The notes under the pieces were generated by a model, which was not told the DNA's origin, searched no databases, and saw only the letters and a list, made by a program, of their open reading frames with translations. Of a stretch of 27,716 nt of DNA, positions 1 through 7,510 are shown piece by piece. The stretch is from Streptosporangium amethystogenes (GTDB lineage: Bacteria > Actinomycetota > Actinomycetes > Streptosporangiales > Streptosporangiaceae): NCBI RefSeq assembly GCF_000721075.1, contig NZ_JOEQ01000054.1:1-27716 (forward strand). The letters are read 5' to 3'. Position numbers and translations under genes: made by a program. Within the stretch, counting starts at the first letter, position 1; every line of letters begins with the position of its first letter.

Positions 1-129
1 CTCTTCGGCGACACCCACGTGCACGGGACCGAGGGCGTGCACTTCTACACCCGGGGCAAGGTCGTCACCTCCCGCTGGCTCGACCCGAGCCACGGCGGCA
101 TCAACCTCGGCTTCCCCACCAACGGGTAG
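1..129 (+). CDS. C-terminal end of an unidentified protein (partial)
   Basis: Frame 1 is open from the window edge to a TAG at 127-129 and encodes 42 residues ending in GGINLGFPTNG. Third-position G/C is strong and a good terminator hairpin lies about 57 nt downstream, so this is a genuine gene end. The fragment is rich in Gly, His and aromatic residues (DTHVHGTEGVHFYTRG). It shows no motif that I can assign to a family, so the function is unknown. Confidence 0.6.
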   Translation, partial: LFGDTHVHGTEGVHFYTRGKVVTSRWLDPSHGGINLGFPTNG

Positions 130-185
130 GCGTACCTCCCCGCGGTGACGTCGTCCGCTTCTGGTCTTCCAGGTCCTCTCCCATC

Positions 186-214
186 GGCCCGCCGGCATCT
201 CATGTCGGCGGGCC
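186..214 (+). terminator. Strong hairpin terminator after the first gene
   Basis: GGCCCGCCG (186-194) pairs perfectly with CGGCGGGCC (206-214). The stem continues inward through one G-U pair to a 3-nt loop, for about 13 paired bases. There is no long T-run, as is usual for actinomycete terminators. It sits between the stop at 129 and the methyltransferase gene. Confidence 0.65.
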
Positions 215-403
215 TTGGACATTCCCGCCCGGGCGGGCGTTGCGCGGCACTCGCATGCGGAGTACCGTCACGGCCCCCGGGCCCGTGTTCTCCTCCTCCA
301 ACTCCGGCACGGAACGCCGGACATCGGTGCGCCACGGGAACGTCACATCTTCGGGGGCATATAACTCAGGGCACCAGATGCGCATAGGGCACGGAGGTCG
401 ATG

Positions 404-1576
404 ATGGCTCAGTGGCACGCGTTACGGGAAGAGCTGGTCTCACAGGTACGCACCCGGGGGATCAGCGAGGTCGTGACCGACGCGCTGCGGGCGGTGCCGC
501 GACATGTCTTCCTGCCTGACCTGCCGGCGGAGACCGTCTACCAGGACGACGCGATCGTCACGAAACGCGACGCGGCCGGTCGGCCGATCAGCTCCTCCTC
601 GCAGCCGGCGATCATGGCTCTGATGCTCGACCAGCTCGGGGTGGAACCGGGGCAGCGCGTGCTGGAGATCGGCACCGGAACGGGCTACAACGCCGCGCTC
701 CTCGCCCAGCTGGTGGGACCGGAGGGCCAGGTCGTGAGTGTCGACATCGACCCCGAGCTGGTCACGCTCGCCGGGGAGCACCTGGCGGTCGCGGGACACC
801 CCGAGGTGAGGCTGGTGTGCGCCGACGGATCGGAGGGATTCCCGCCGGGGGCGCCCTACGACCGGGTGATCGCCACCGTCGGCGTGTGGGACCTGGCCCC
901 GGCCTGGCTTGAGCAACTCGGGCCCGGCGGGCGCCTGGTGGCCCCGCTGGACCTGCGGGGGGTGCAGCGCTCGGTGGCGATGGAGCGAGCGGATGGGCAC
1001 TGGACGAGCCGCTCGGTGTTGCCCTGCGGGTTCATGCGGATGCGCGGCCCCTTCGCGGGCCCCGAGACGACGCTGGTACTGGACCGGGAGTCCGACCTGA
1101 CGATCTCGCTGCCCGAGGCGAGCGAGATCGGTGACGTGCTGGCGGCGCTCGACGGACCCGTGGTCGAGCTCTCCACCGAGATCAGTGTCGGCTTCTCCCA
1201 GCTCCTCGACGGGCTGAGCCTCTGGCTGGCGGTGCACGAGCCCCGGTGGTGCACCGTGTCGGAGACGCGACCCGGGTGGCTGGCCTCGCCCCCGCTCGAC
1301 CTGACCGGGTTCCGGATGGCCGTCGGGATCGTCGAGCGCGACAACCTCTGCATGCTGGAGCCGTCACCGGACGGCACCCTGATCGTTCGCGGCCACGGGC
1401 CGGACAGGCTGCGGCTCGCGGACGAGCTGGTCGCCCACGTCCAGGCGTGGGACATGGCGGATCGCCCCATGACGACCGGGCTCCGTATCGACGCCTACCT
1501 GGGTGATCCTCCGCGCGGCGGGCTGCTCCTCCGCAAGCGCCACACCACCCTGGCCCTGTCGTGGCAGGACTCCTGA
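404..1576 (+). CDS. Protein-L-isoaspartate O-methyltransferase-like protein (FxLD-type methyltransferase)
   Basis: A 390-residue SAM-dependent methyltransferase. The N-terminal half is PCMT-like: VPRHVFLPD near residue 32, the SSSSQP segment at 63-68, and SAM motif I EIGTGTGYN at 88-96, followed by the acidic strand end VVSVDID. The C-terminal 180 residues are an extra domain absent from the housekeeping repair enzyme (about 210 aa). This architecture matches actinomycete methyltransferases found beside FxLD and other lanthipeptide-like precursors, where PCMT homologues modify aspartate; family membership is from memory of the sequence pattern. No precursor peptide or lanthionine synthetase is visible nearby, so the gene looks orphaned. 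Two ATGs lie in tandem; GGAGG at 393-397 sits 6 nt before the second (404) and only 3 nt before the first (401), so 404 is preferred. Confidence 0.8.
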   Translation: MAQWHALREELVSQVRTRGISEVVTDALRAVPRHVFLPDLPAETVYQDDAIVTKRDAAGRPISSSSQPAIMALMLDQLGVEPGQRVLEIGTGTGYNAALLAQLVGPEGQVVSVDIDPELVTLAGEHLAVAGHPEVRLVCADGSEGFPPGAPYDRVIATVGVWDLAPAWLEQLGPGGRLVAPLDLRGVQRSVAMERADGHWTSRSVLPCGFMRMRGPFAGPETTLVLDRESDLTISLPEASEIGDVLAALDGPVVELSTEISVGFSQLLDGLSLWLAVHEPRWCTVSETRPGWLASPPLDLTGFRMAVGIVERDNLCMLEPSPDGTLIVRGHGPDRLRLADELVAHVQAWDMADRPMTTGLRIDAYLGDPPRGGLLLRKRHTTLALSWQDS

Positions 1577-1927
1577 TCTTCGTGTCCCACAGACCCGGGT
1601 GTCGGCCCGCGCCTGGAACGCGCCAATCAACCGTGTAATTGAAACGTACATTAAATAGTTAAGTAGAACATATATCGGTAAGAGCCGATTTATTCAGTTT
1701 AGCTGCGATTTTCGTACTTAACTCACCCCTTAAAGATCAGCCCTGAACACTGATCCCGGACATCGCATCCGTGACGACCTACCATGACACACAGTCATTG
1801 ACAGCGGGTTACACAAGGACACGGGCCGCCGTGTCAGTGAGCCGTACGGCGCGAGGGTGGAGCGTGGCCCGGCGATGCCGTGTGGAAACAACGGATACGC
1901 GGCGCCATGAAAATCAGGGGTGATTCC
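1577..1927. other. Intergenic region with an AT-rich island
   Basis: No gene is supported here. Bases 1621-1735 are strikingly A/T-rich compared with the surrounding DNA. They contain an 8-bp inverted repeat, GTTAAGTA (1658-1665) and TACTTAAC (1715-1722), enclosing a small hairpin ATCGG (1674-1678) / CCGAT (1685-1689). The stretch may hold the promoter of the DoxX gene, or it may be a foreign insert. No -35/-10 pair is clear enough to call. Confidence 0.45.
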
Positions 1928-2383
1928 ATGCAGATCAACCGATTCGACGGGCCGGTGCTCTCGCTCTTCCGCATCGTGACAAGCCTTCTCTTCCTGTGCC
2001 ACGGCCTGGCATCGATGTTCGGCGTCTTCGGCGGCAACCGCGGCACCGGCCAGGCCCTCGCGTTCGGTGCCTGGCCCGGCTGGTGGGCCGCGCTCATCCA
2101 GGTGGTCTGCGGCGGGCTCGTCCTCGCCGGGTTCCTCACTCGCGTCAACGCGACGCTCTCGTCGGGCTCGATGGCCTACGCGTACTTCGTGGTGCACCTG
2201 CCGCAGGACTTCATGCCGTTGCGCAACGGCGGCGAGCTCGCGGCGCTGTTCTGCTGGTCGTTCCTGATCATTGCCGTGCTCGGCCCCGGCCCCTGGGCGA
2301 TCGACGCCCTGCTCCGGCGCCGCCGCGGCGCCTTGGCCGCCCCCCGCCCGATCCACGCCCCCGCGCACGCCGAGGGGGCCTGA
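1928..2383 (+). CDS. DoxX family integral membrane protein
   Basis: A 151-residue membrane protein of the DoxX/quinol-oxidase-subunit-like family. It opens with FDGPVLSLFRIVTSLLFLCHGLASMFGVFGG, a first helix typical of DoxX, and continues with three more hydrophobic segments: WWAALIQVVCGGLVLAGF, a weaker one around SSGSMAYAYFVVHLP, and ELAALFCWSFLIIAVLGPG. The C-terminus is a short basic tail (LLRRRRG). Start codons at 1880 and 1907 are also in frame, but AGGGG at 1915-1919 is well placed only for the ATG at 1928. The precise biochemical role of such proteins is unsettled; redox-linked or thiol-stress functions are known for some relatives. The gene stands alone and is followed by a hairpin terminator. 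Confidence 0.8.
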   Translation: MQINRFDGPVLSLFRIVTSLLFLCHGLASMFGVFGGNRGTGQALAFGAWPGWWAALIQVVCGGLVLAGFLTRVNATLSSGSMAYAYFVVHLPQDFMPLRNGGELAALFCWSFLIIAVLGPGPWAIDALLRRRRGALAAPRPIHAPAHAEGA

Positions 2384-2410
2384 CCGGCTTCTTTCCCCGG
2401 GAGCGTACGG

Positions 2411-2443
2411 GAGCCCTGGGCGCCGATCCGGCGCCTGGGGCTC
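2411..2443 (+). terminator. Hairpin terminator after the DoxX gene
   Basis: A 14-pair stem (2411-2424 with 2430-2443) closes on a GATCC loop, with two G-U pairs. It begins 28 nt after the stop codon and is followed by a short pyrimidine-rich stretch (TCTCTTGCG). Confidence 0.65.
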
Positions 2444-2744
2444 TCTTGCGTTCCGGCGGCCCAGGGGACGTCGCCGGGGCCCGGATGGAACGGAATTTTT
2501 CAGTGCTTCGGCAGGATCAGGAAAAGCCCAGGTCGGCATGGAGAACCCGGTTCGGACAGGTGACGGAAAGGACCTTTCACCGATCCGAAGGAGGACGAGT
2601 TTCCGCAGGTCAGACCAAATGTGAATGCACGTTTCACGTTTGCCTGATCCGGATCGCGTGAGTAAGGATGAATCATCTCCAGCCGGACCCCCGACCAGGG
2701 GTTTCTTCGGCATGCCGGCAACCGACCACCCCGAGGAGGGGACG
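2444..2744. other. Intergenic leader upstream of the ABC exporter genes
   Basis: No gene is supported. The region probably carries the promoter of the exporter pair. A small inverted repeat GTGAA (2621-2625) / TTCAC (2632-2636) is a weak operator candidate. An upstream ATG at 2625 is in frame with the ATPase, but it lacks a ribosome site and would add 40 residues not expected in the family. Confidence 0.35.
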
Positions 2745-3728
2745 ATGATCCATGCCCGAGGGCTGACCCGGCGATTCAAGGTCGGAAAAGGAGGTGTCGA
2801 CGCCGTGCGCGGTCTCGACATCGATGTGGAGGCGGGCCAGTTGGTGGCCTTCCTCGGCCCGAACGGCGCGGGGAAGTCCACCAGCCTGCGCATGCTGACC
2901 TCCCTGCTCCCGCCGACGTCGGGAACCGCGACCGTGGCGGGCCGCGATGTCGTGTCGGATCCGGCCGGGGTCCGCGCCCGCATCGGCTACGTCGGCCAGA
3001 AGAACAGCGCGGGTGAGAACTTCCGCGTCCGCGACGAGCTGGTCACCCAGGCGCGCTGCTACGGGCTGCGGCGGGCCGATGCGCGGCGACGGGCCGACGA
3101 GGTCCTCGCTCTGCTGGACCTGGAAGCACTGGCCACCCGGAAGCCCGGCACCCTCTCCGGCGGCCAGCGCCGCCGCCTCGACATCGCCCTGGGCCTCATC
3201 CACCGGCCCGGCCTGCTGTTCCTGGACGAGCCTTCGACCGGCCTCGACCCGCAGAGCCGCGCCAACATCTGGGAGCACATCCTGCGGCTGCGCGAGGAAC
3301 ACGGCACGACCCTCTTTCTGACCACTCACTACCTGGAGGAGGCCGACACCATGGCCGAACGGGTGGTGATCATCGACCACGGCCGGATCATCGCCGACGG
3401 AACCGCCGAGCAGTTGAAGGGTGAGCTGGCCGGCGACCGCGTCACGGTCACCGTCCACGACGAGCCGGAGGCGGCGAGGGCCGCCGAGGTCGCCGAACGG
3501 ATCGCAGGATCGGACGCGGACACCGTCGAGAGGAGGACAGTGCGGCTGCGGGTGCCCCGCGCGGGCAGGGCACTGCCGGAGTACCTGCGCTACCTGGAGG
3601 CCTTGGGGGTGAAGGTCGCCACCGCGGAGACCGCCCGGCCCACGCTGGACGACGTATTCCTCGCGCTGACCGGCCGCAGCCTGCGCGAGAGCGACGAGAG
3701 CCGCAGGACCGCCCCGCACGACGCCTGA
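2745..3728 (+). CDS. ABC transporter ATP-binding protein, DrrA/antibiotic-exporter type
   Basis: A 327-residue cytoplasmic ATPase that powers the adjacent permease. Visible motifs are Walker A GPNGAGKST (38-46), Q-loop Q85 (YVGQKN), ABC signature LSGGQRRR (137-144), Walker B LLFLDEP (157-163), D-loop GLDP, and H-loop His195 (TTHYLEEAD). The C-terminal 110 residues are the regulatory extension (DUF4162-like) usual in daunorubicin-resistance (DrrA) ATPases. The start is set by GAGGAGGGG at 2733-2741, directly before ATG 2745. The permease follows after 120 nt in the same direction, so the pair is probably one transcript. Substrate cannot be read from sequence; exported lipophilic drugs or lipids are typical for relatives. 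Confidence 0.92.
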   Translation: MIHARGLTRRFKVGKGGVDAVRGLDIDVEAGQLVAFLGPNGAGKSTSLRMLTSLLPPTSGTATVAGRDVVSDPAGVRARIGYVGQKNSAGENFRVRDELVTQARCYGLRRADARRRADEVLALLDLEALATRKPGTLSGGQRRRLDIALGLIHRPGLLFLDEPSTGLDPQSRANIWEHILRLREEHGTTLFLTTHYLEEADTMAERVVIIDHGRIIADGTAEQLKGELAGDRVTVTVHDEPEAARAAEVAERIAGSDADTVERRTVRLRVPRAGRALPEYLRYLEALGVKVATAETARPTLDDVFLALTGRSLRESDESRRTAPHDA

Positions 3729-3848
3729 CCGCCGGCCCTGCACCTCCCGCATCGGACGACCACCCTCCGCGCGACACCCGGCCGAACGGCGGGCCACCGG
3801 ATCCACCCGCGCGGCGCCCCTCCCCCACCGGCAAGAAAGGTCACCCCC

Positions 3849-4613
3849 GTGAGCGTACGACTCTTCCTCCGTGACACCTCGACCGTGTTCTCCCGCGAGT
3901 TCGTCCCGGTGTTGCGCGAACCCCTCGGCCTCCTCTTCACCATGGGGCAGCCACTGCTCTTCCTCTTCCTGTTCGGTCCGCTGCTCGCCGGAACGCAGAG
4001 CTTCGAGGGCCAGGAATCGCCATGGCAGTGGTTCGTGCCCGGCATTCTGATCATGATGTGCCTGTCCGGGCCGATGATGGCCGGATACTCCCTGCTGGTG
4101 GAGTTGATCGGCGGTTCGATGGAGCGCCTGCTGGTCACCCCGCTGAACCGCACGGCGATGCTGGTCGGCCGGACGATGAAGGAGTTCGTGATCCTGCTGG
4201 CCCAGGCCGCGCTGATCATCGCGCTCGCGGTGCCGCTGGGCTTCCGGCCGCACCTGCCGGGGGTGCTGACCGGGCTGGCGATACTGGTCGTGTTCGGGAT
4301 CGGCCTGGGCTCGCTCTCCTTCGTCCTGGCGATCGCGTCCAGCCCGAGCGGCAACCTGTTCTACGGGGTCACCCAGCTGGTGCTGTTCCCGCTGATACTG
4401 CTCTCCGGTGTGCTGCTGCCGATGGACTTCGGCCCGGCGTGGCTCCAGGCGGCCGCCGCGCTGAATCCGGTCACCCACATCGTCGAGGCGGAGCGGGCAC
4501 TGTTCTCCGGCCGATTCGCGGACACCTCGGTGCTGTACGGAATGCTCTGGGCCTGCGTCGTCGCCGCGACGGGCCTGGCCATGGGCACCAGGGCGATGCG
4601 CCGCGGCATCTGA
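3849..4613 (+). CDS. ABC transporter permease, DrrB/ABC-2 type
   Basis: A 254-residue membrane protein and the probable partner of the preceding ATPase. It has the ABC-2 fold pattern: an N-terminal cytoplasmic segment ending in VLREPLGLLFTMGQPLLFLFLFGPLL (first helix), then helices near WFVPGILIMMCLSGPMMAGYSLL, EFVILLAQAALIIALAVPLGF, GLAILVVFGIGLGSLSFVLAI, LVLFPLILLSGVLLPMDF and VLYGMLWACVVAATGLAMG. The segment LLSGVLLPMDFGPAWLQAAAALNPVTHIVEA is the conserved ABC-2 C-terminal signature. It starts at GTG 3849, preceded by AAGAAAGG at 3833-3840. It ends facing a convergent collagen-like gene, with a shared terminator between them. Confidence 0.9.
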   Translation: MSVRLFLRDTSTVFSREFVPVLREPLGLLFTMGQPLLFLFLFGPLLAGTQSFEGQESPWQWFVPGILIMMCLSGPMMAGYSLLVELIGGSMERLLVTPLNRTAMLVGRTMKEFVILLAQAALIIALAVPLGFRPHLPGVLTGLAILVVFGIGLGSLSFVLAIASSPSGNLFYGVTQLVLFPLILLSGVLLPMDFGPAWLQAAAALNPVTHIVEAERALFSGRFADTSVLYGMLWACVVAATGLAMGTRAMRRGI

Positions 4614-4674
4614 CGGCCCCCTCGAAAGCGGGCGCCTGTCCGGTCGACTCCTCTCCATCCGCGTGGAGAAGAGG

Positions 4675-4710
4675 GAGAGCCCCGCCCCTCGATCGGAGGG
4701 CGAGGCTCTT
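4675..4710. terminator. Bidirectional terminator between convergent genes
   Basis: AGAGCC (4676-4681) pairs with GGCTCT (4704-4709). After one mismatch, CGCCC (4683-4687) pairs with GGGCG (4698-4702), closing near the TCGATCGGA loop. It lies between the permease stop (4613) and the stop of the minus-strand collagen-like gene (4726), so it can serve both. Confidence 0.65.
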
Positions 4711-4725
4711 CGCCGTGTACGGGAC

Positions 4726-5337
4726 CTACCTGGGGGAAGGGGGCGACGTGTACGAGGGCGACCCGGTGGCCGACGGCGCGGGGGCGGGGCTTTCCTTCGC
4801 CGGCTCCTTGGAGACCTTGCAGTCGTAGGCGGCGATGGCGTATCCGCTCAGCAGTCTGCAGGTCGTCCAGACGGGGCCGATCCGGTAGGCGTACACGGCG
4901 GGAAGGCCGCCGTCCTCCCCTGCGGGGCCCTGGGGCCCCTCAGGACCGGTCTCACCGGGAGCGCCCTTCGGGCCGGCCGGGCCGGCGGGACCCTGCGGGC
5001 CGGTCTTGCCGGTGTAGCCACGGGGTCCGACCGGGCCCTGAGCCCCGTCCTTGCCGTCCGTACCGTTCCTGCCGTCACGCCCGGCGGGTCCCTGGGGGCC
5101 GGGGCCCGCGACCGAGCTCTGCCCCTGGGCGGACTCCTTGGCCCACCACACCTTGACCTCGGTGGGCTTGCACTTCGTGGTGGCGTTGACGAGCCGCACG
5201 TAGCCGGTGCTCTTGGCCTTGCACGCGTAGATGAGGTCGGCGGCCGAGGTCTGTGCCGCCGAGGCGGTGGTGACGCTGGACAGGCCGACCGCGAGGATCG
5301 CGGTGGCCGCGATCGCCAGAGGCGTCTTGAAACGCAT
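4726..5337 (-). CDS. Secreted collagen-like protein with paired-cysteine flanks
   Basis: A 203-residue exported protein. Residues 1-28 form a signal peptide (basic MRFK, hydrophobic [12 protein letters not shown], cleavage near ASA-AQ). Residues 34-65 carry the motif [14 protein letters not shown]...[11 protein letters not shown], seen in front of collagen-like stretches in other actinomycetes. Residues 80-142 are 21 uninterrupted Gly-X-Y triplets, rich in GPQ, GPA and charged triplets such as GRD and GKD. A C-terminal domain has two cysteines (160, 173), then a Pro/Ser-rich tail. Two cysteines (39, 56) precede the triplets, so each flank could hold one disulfide. Bacterial collagen-like proteins trimerise and act at the cell surface; the partner here is unknown. 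CTGGAG lies a few bases before the ATG. No anchor motif is visible. Confidence 0.82.
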   Translation of the reverse strand: MRFKTPLAIAATAILAVGLSSVTTASAAQTSAADLIYACKAKSTGYVRLVNATTKCKPTEVKVWWAKESAQGQSSVAGPGPQGPAGRDGRNGTDGKDGAQGPVGPRGYTGKTGPQGPAGPAGPKGAPGETGPEGPQGPAGEDGGLPAVYAYRIGPVWTTCRLLSGYAIAAYDCKVSKEPAKESPAPAPSATGSPSYTSPPSPR

Positions 5338-5579
5338 GTGGAACTCCAGAAAAGAAAGGGAAGGTCGTGACGCGGCTCGACCACAGTGGCAGCTGGGAAC
5401 GGTCCACGCTGCAATATCGGATCATGTGATGAAAAAGAGACCAGTTTCGCCAATGGCCGCTCTGTCCCACATATGGGTCCCGGCGAGAGGCGCGCTCCCG
5501 CACGGTGAGGAGTGACCGGGCATGGCCCGCGACCCCGCCGGCGACTTCGGCCGGCTGCGGGTGCCGCGTCCCGGCGCGG

Positions 5580-5840
5580 TCAGTCAGACGCGTCAGAACG
5601 GTATGACCAGCGCCCCTGCAGCAGGAACAGCAGGGCCAGGGAGAGCAGCCCGAACACCGCGCTGGCGATCACCAGGGGCAGCGCCCGGTGGGTGAGGCCG
5701 TCGAACAGGCGGGGCGCGTCCGCGCGGAGCACCGCGATGCCGGCGAGTGCGACGAATCCGACGCACAATCCCGTGATCAGCGCCTTGGTCCGGAAGTTCT
5801 CGGCCAGCTGCGCCATCCCTGCCCGTACCGCGTCGTCGCA
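5580..5840 (-). pseudogene. cydB remnant (cytochrome bd oxidase subunit II fragment)
   Basis: The frame reads CDDAVRAGMAQLAENFRTKAL, then two hydrophobic helices (ITGLCVGFVALAGIAVLRADAP and LPLVIASAVFGLLSLALLFLL), ending RSDASD. The FR-x-(K/R)AL...LRADAP-LF-LT-RALPLV pattern is the middle of actinobacterial CydB proteins, which are about 330 residues; only about 85 remain. The N-terminal helices are missing, and so are the last helices carrying the conserved C-terminal segment. Its upstream end overlaps another reading frame (the small membrane protein gene), and neither cydA nor cydDC is nearby. It is read as a decayed fragment left by a deletion. Identification is from memory of the family pattern. 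Confidence 0.55.
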
Positions 5841-6058
5841 CAGGTACGTCGGTACCGGTAGTGGTGGACGATCAGGGTGGTGGCGCACGCCAGAGCGACC
5901 AGCCCGAAACCGATGCCGACGAAGATGCCGACGTCGATGGACGAGGTCACCATGTTGAGAGCCGCGCTGACCACCAGCAGGAACCAGAGCACGGGGCGCA
6001 ACATCCCGACGGGCCGCGCCGTCTCGGAGGTGTCCAGGACGTGGTGGGGATCGGTCAC
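5777..6058 (-). CDS. Small two-helix membrane protein, 3' end altered by fusion to the cydB relic
   Basis: GTG at 6058 with GAGGAG upstream gives 93 residues. After a polar start (TDPHHVLDTSETARPVG) come two membrane helices (about 21-40 and 43-65) and the basic end HHYRYRR. Short actinomycete proteins of unknown function end at about this point. Here the frame instead runs on for about 22 residues (TCATTRYGQGWRSWPRTSGPRR) by reading the cydB remnant out of phase. The junction therefore lies near 5840-5855, and the native stop codon has probably been lost. Function is unknown. Confidence 0.55.
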   Translation of the reverse strand: MTDPHHVLDTSETARPVGMLRPVLWFLLVVSAALNMVTSSIDVGIFVGIGFGLVALACATTLIVHHYRYRRTCATTRYGQGWRSWPRTSGPRR

Positions 6059-6157
6059 GGTGTGCTCCTCACTCGATGGGATCGACAGGTCTCCTGTCAT
6101 GTGTCGACGCTACGGACGACCACCGCCGACGACGATCCCGCCAACGGGACGGACCAG

Positions 6158-6173
6158 GTACAGCAGGCTGTAC
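6158..6173. promoter_or_regulatory. Perfect palindrome GTACAGC-AG-GCTGTAC
   Basis: Two 7-base arms match exactly around a 2-base centre. The site lies 100 nt upstream of the GTG start at 6058 (minus strand), so it could be an operator for that gene. No promoter boxes were identified beside it. Confidence 0.35.
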
Positions 6174-6179
6174 TCTCCC

Positions 6180-6230
6180 GGACACCCGCCGAGGTGATCT
6201 GCCGCGGCGACTACGCCTCGGCGGGTGTCC
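6180..6230 (-). terminator. Perfect 15-bp inverted repeat at the end of the sigma-like relic
   Basis: GGACACCCGCCGAGG (6180-6194) is the exact reverse complement of 6216-6230, with a 21-nt loop. It overlaps the stop codon (6211-6213) of the minus-strand relic. This is consistent with a former transcription terminator kept after gene decay. Confidence 0.5.
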
Positions 6231-6472
6231 TCGGTGGCGACGTCGCGGGCAGCGCGAACGCCGCGAACAGGCCGGGGTCGTGGAAGGCGGTCAGCTCCAC
6301 GAAGAGGCCGTCCTCGATCCGCGGCACCCCGATCGCGAAGGCGCGATGAACGTGCTCATCGGGCCCCCGTGCGTAGGCCGCCGGCGCCCAGGTCACCGCG
6401 GCTCGGGCCGATCGCGTATGGCACCGAGGTGAACTCGGCGTCGGCCCGGTGGCGTCGCACCCGCTCCCGGAC
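6211..6472 (-). pseudogene. Relic resembling the SnoaL-like C-terminal domain of an ECF sigma factor
   Basis: The last 49 residues (from DEHVHRAFAIGVPRIEDG to the stop) contain IEDGLFVELTAFHDPGLFAAF, which resembles the end of SigJ/SigG-type ECF sigma factors carrying a SnoaL-like domain. The preceding stretch RVRRHRADAEFTSVPYAIGPSRGDLGAGG lies in another frame. Removing one C near 6375-6385 joins them as GDLGAGG-YARGPDEHVH. The sigma-2 and sigma-4 regions are absent. This is a truncated, frameshifted remnant. A free-standing SnoaL-like protein is the alternative origin. Confidence 0.5.
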
Positions 6473-6618
6473 CGGCGGCCATGACCCGGACTTCGCCCCA
6501 GAGAACTCACGTTGTTGCCCCCTGCACCTGCCCGCCGCCGGGAGTGACGGGCGTGGCGGCACTTTTTGTTCCGCTGTTCTCCGCCCCTTGTCGGCGCCTC
6601 GGCCGCGGAGTACGGTGT

Positions 6619-6655
6619 GACTGGTTGACCAGATTTCAAATTCAGTCAACGAGTC
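6619..6655. promoter_or_regulatory. 37-bp palindromic operator upstream of the TetR gene
   Basis: GACTGGTTGAC (6619-6629) and GTCAACGAGTC (6645-6655) are reverse complements with one mismatch. Between them ATTTCAAAT (6633-6641) is symmetric about the same central base, 6637. The site ends 15 nt before the GTG at 6670, where a TetR dimer would block transcription of its own gene. Confidence 0.6.
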
Positions 6656-6669
6656 AGAGAGGGTGTACG

Positions 6670-7377
6670 GTGCCAGGACGACCACGGCAGGACCCCGATC
6701 GCGCGGATCGGATTCTCGACGCGGCGGCCGACCTGCTCATGCGCCTCGGCTACCGCAAAATCACGATCGAGGACATCGCCCAGCGGGCCGGGACCGGCAA
6801 GGGCACCGTCTACCTGCACTGGCGCACCAAACAGCAGCTCTTCGAAGCCCTGATCCTGCGCGAGGCCATCACCTACGTCGGCAGACTCATGGACGGGCTG
6901 CGCGCGGACCCGTCCTTGGTGCTGCCGCACCGCCTGATGGCCGCGTCGTTCCTGATCGTCCACGACCGGCCCGTACTGCGGAGCATGTTCAGCGGTGACG
7001 CGAAACACCTGCGGGCCGGCATGGCCGACAGCGCCATGCGCGGTCACGACCTGTTCGCCGCGGCCAGGTTCTTCGACCTGTTGACCCGCCACGGGCTGGT
7101 TCGCGACGACGTACCGAACCAGGCGTACGCGTGGAGCGCGGTACACAGCGGCTTCCACCTGCTCGGCAACCTGGATCCGGCGACCGCCGAGCCGGACGTG
7201 CGGGCGCGGGCCGACTCTCTCGCCCACGTCGTCCGGGCCGCCTTCGAACCGGCCGGCCGGCCGGATCCGCAGGTTCTGGCCGTGGCCGCCTCGGAAATCA
7301 TCGGCGTCTTCGAAGACGTGATCCCGCCCTACCGCGAACGGATCTACGGCTACCAGCGCACGTCAGAGCCGACGTGA
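6670..7377 (+). CDS. TetR/AcrR family transcriptional regulator
   Basis: A 235-residue repressor-type protein. The N-terminal domain has ADRILDAAADLLMRLGYRKITIEDIAQRAGTGKGTVYLHWRTKQQLFEALI, a complete TetR helix-turn-helix (recognition helix around GKGTVYLHW). The C-terminal 170 residues form the helical ligand/dimer domain. The start is GTG 6670, preceded by GAGAGAGG. The frame extends upstream to 6481, but that extension is low-complexity and crosses the operator. The palindrome at 6619-6655 suggests autoregulation. A methyltransferase gene follows 240 nt downstream on the same strand and may be a target; the intervening hairpin suggests separate transcripts. Confidence 0.88.
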   Translation: MPGRPRQDPDRADRILDAAADLLMRLGYRKITIEDIAQRAGTGKGTVYLHWRTKQQLFEALILREAITYVGRLMDGLRADPSLVLPHRLMAASFLIVHDRPVLRSMFSGDAKHLRAGMADSAMRGHDLFAAARFFDLLTRHGLVRDDVPNQAYAWSAVHSGFHLLGNLDPATAEPDVRARADSLAHVVRAAFEPAGRPDPQVLAVAASEIIGVFEDVIPPYRERIYGYQRTSEPT

Positions 7378-7510
7378 TCTGCCGGTGTACGGCCCGCCGC
7401 GAACGACACCGAGCTCCGGCGGCCGCCGGGCGTTTTCCCCCGTACGGACCCGTCTGGCCACGCCCGCCGCCGATGCCTGGCTCATCGCGCTGTTCAGCCG
7501 CTTGCCCGCC

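Noticed and set aside
2673..4658. A 661-codon minus-strand open frame opposite the ABC exporter genes
   Set aside because: It mirrors two well-supported genes, has low-complexity Arg/Gly/Gln-rich composition and no domain; an effect of high G/C content.
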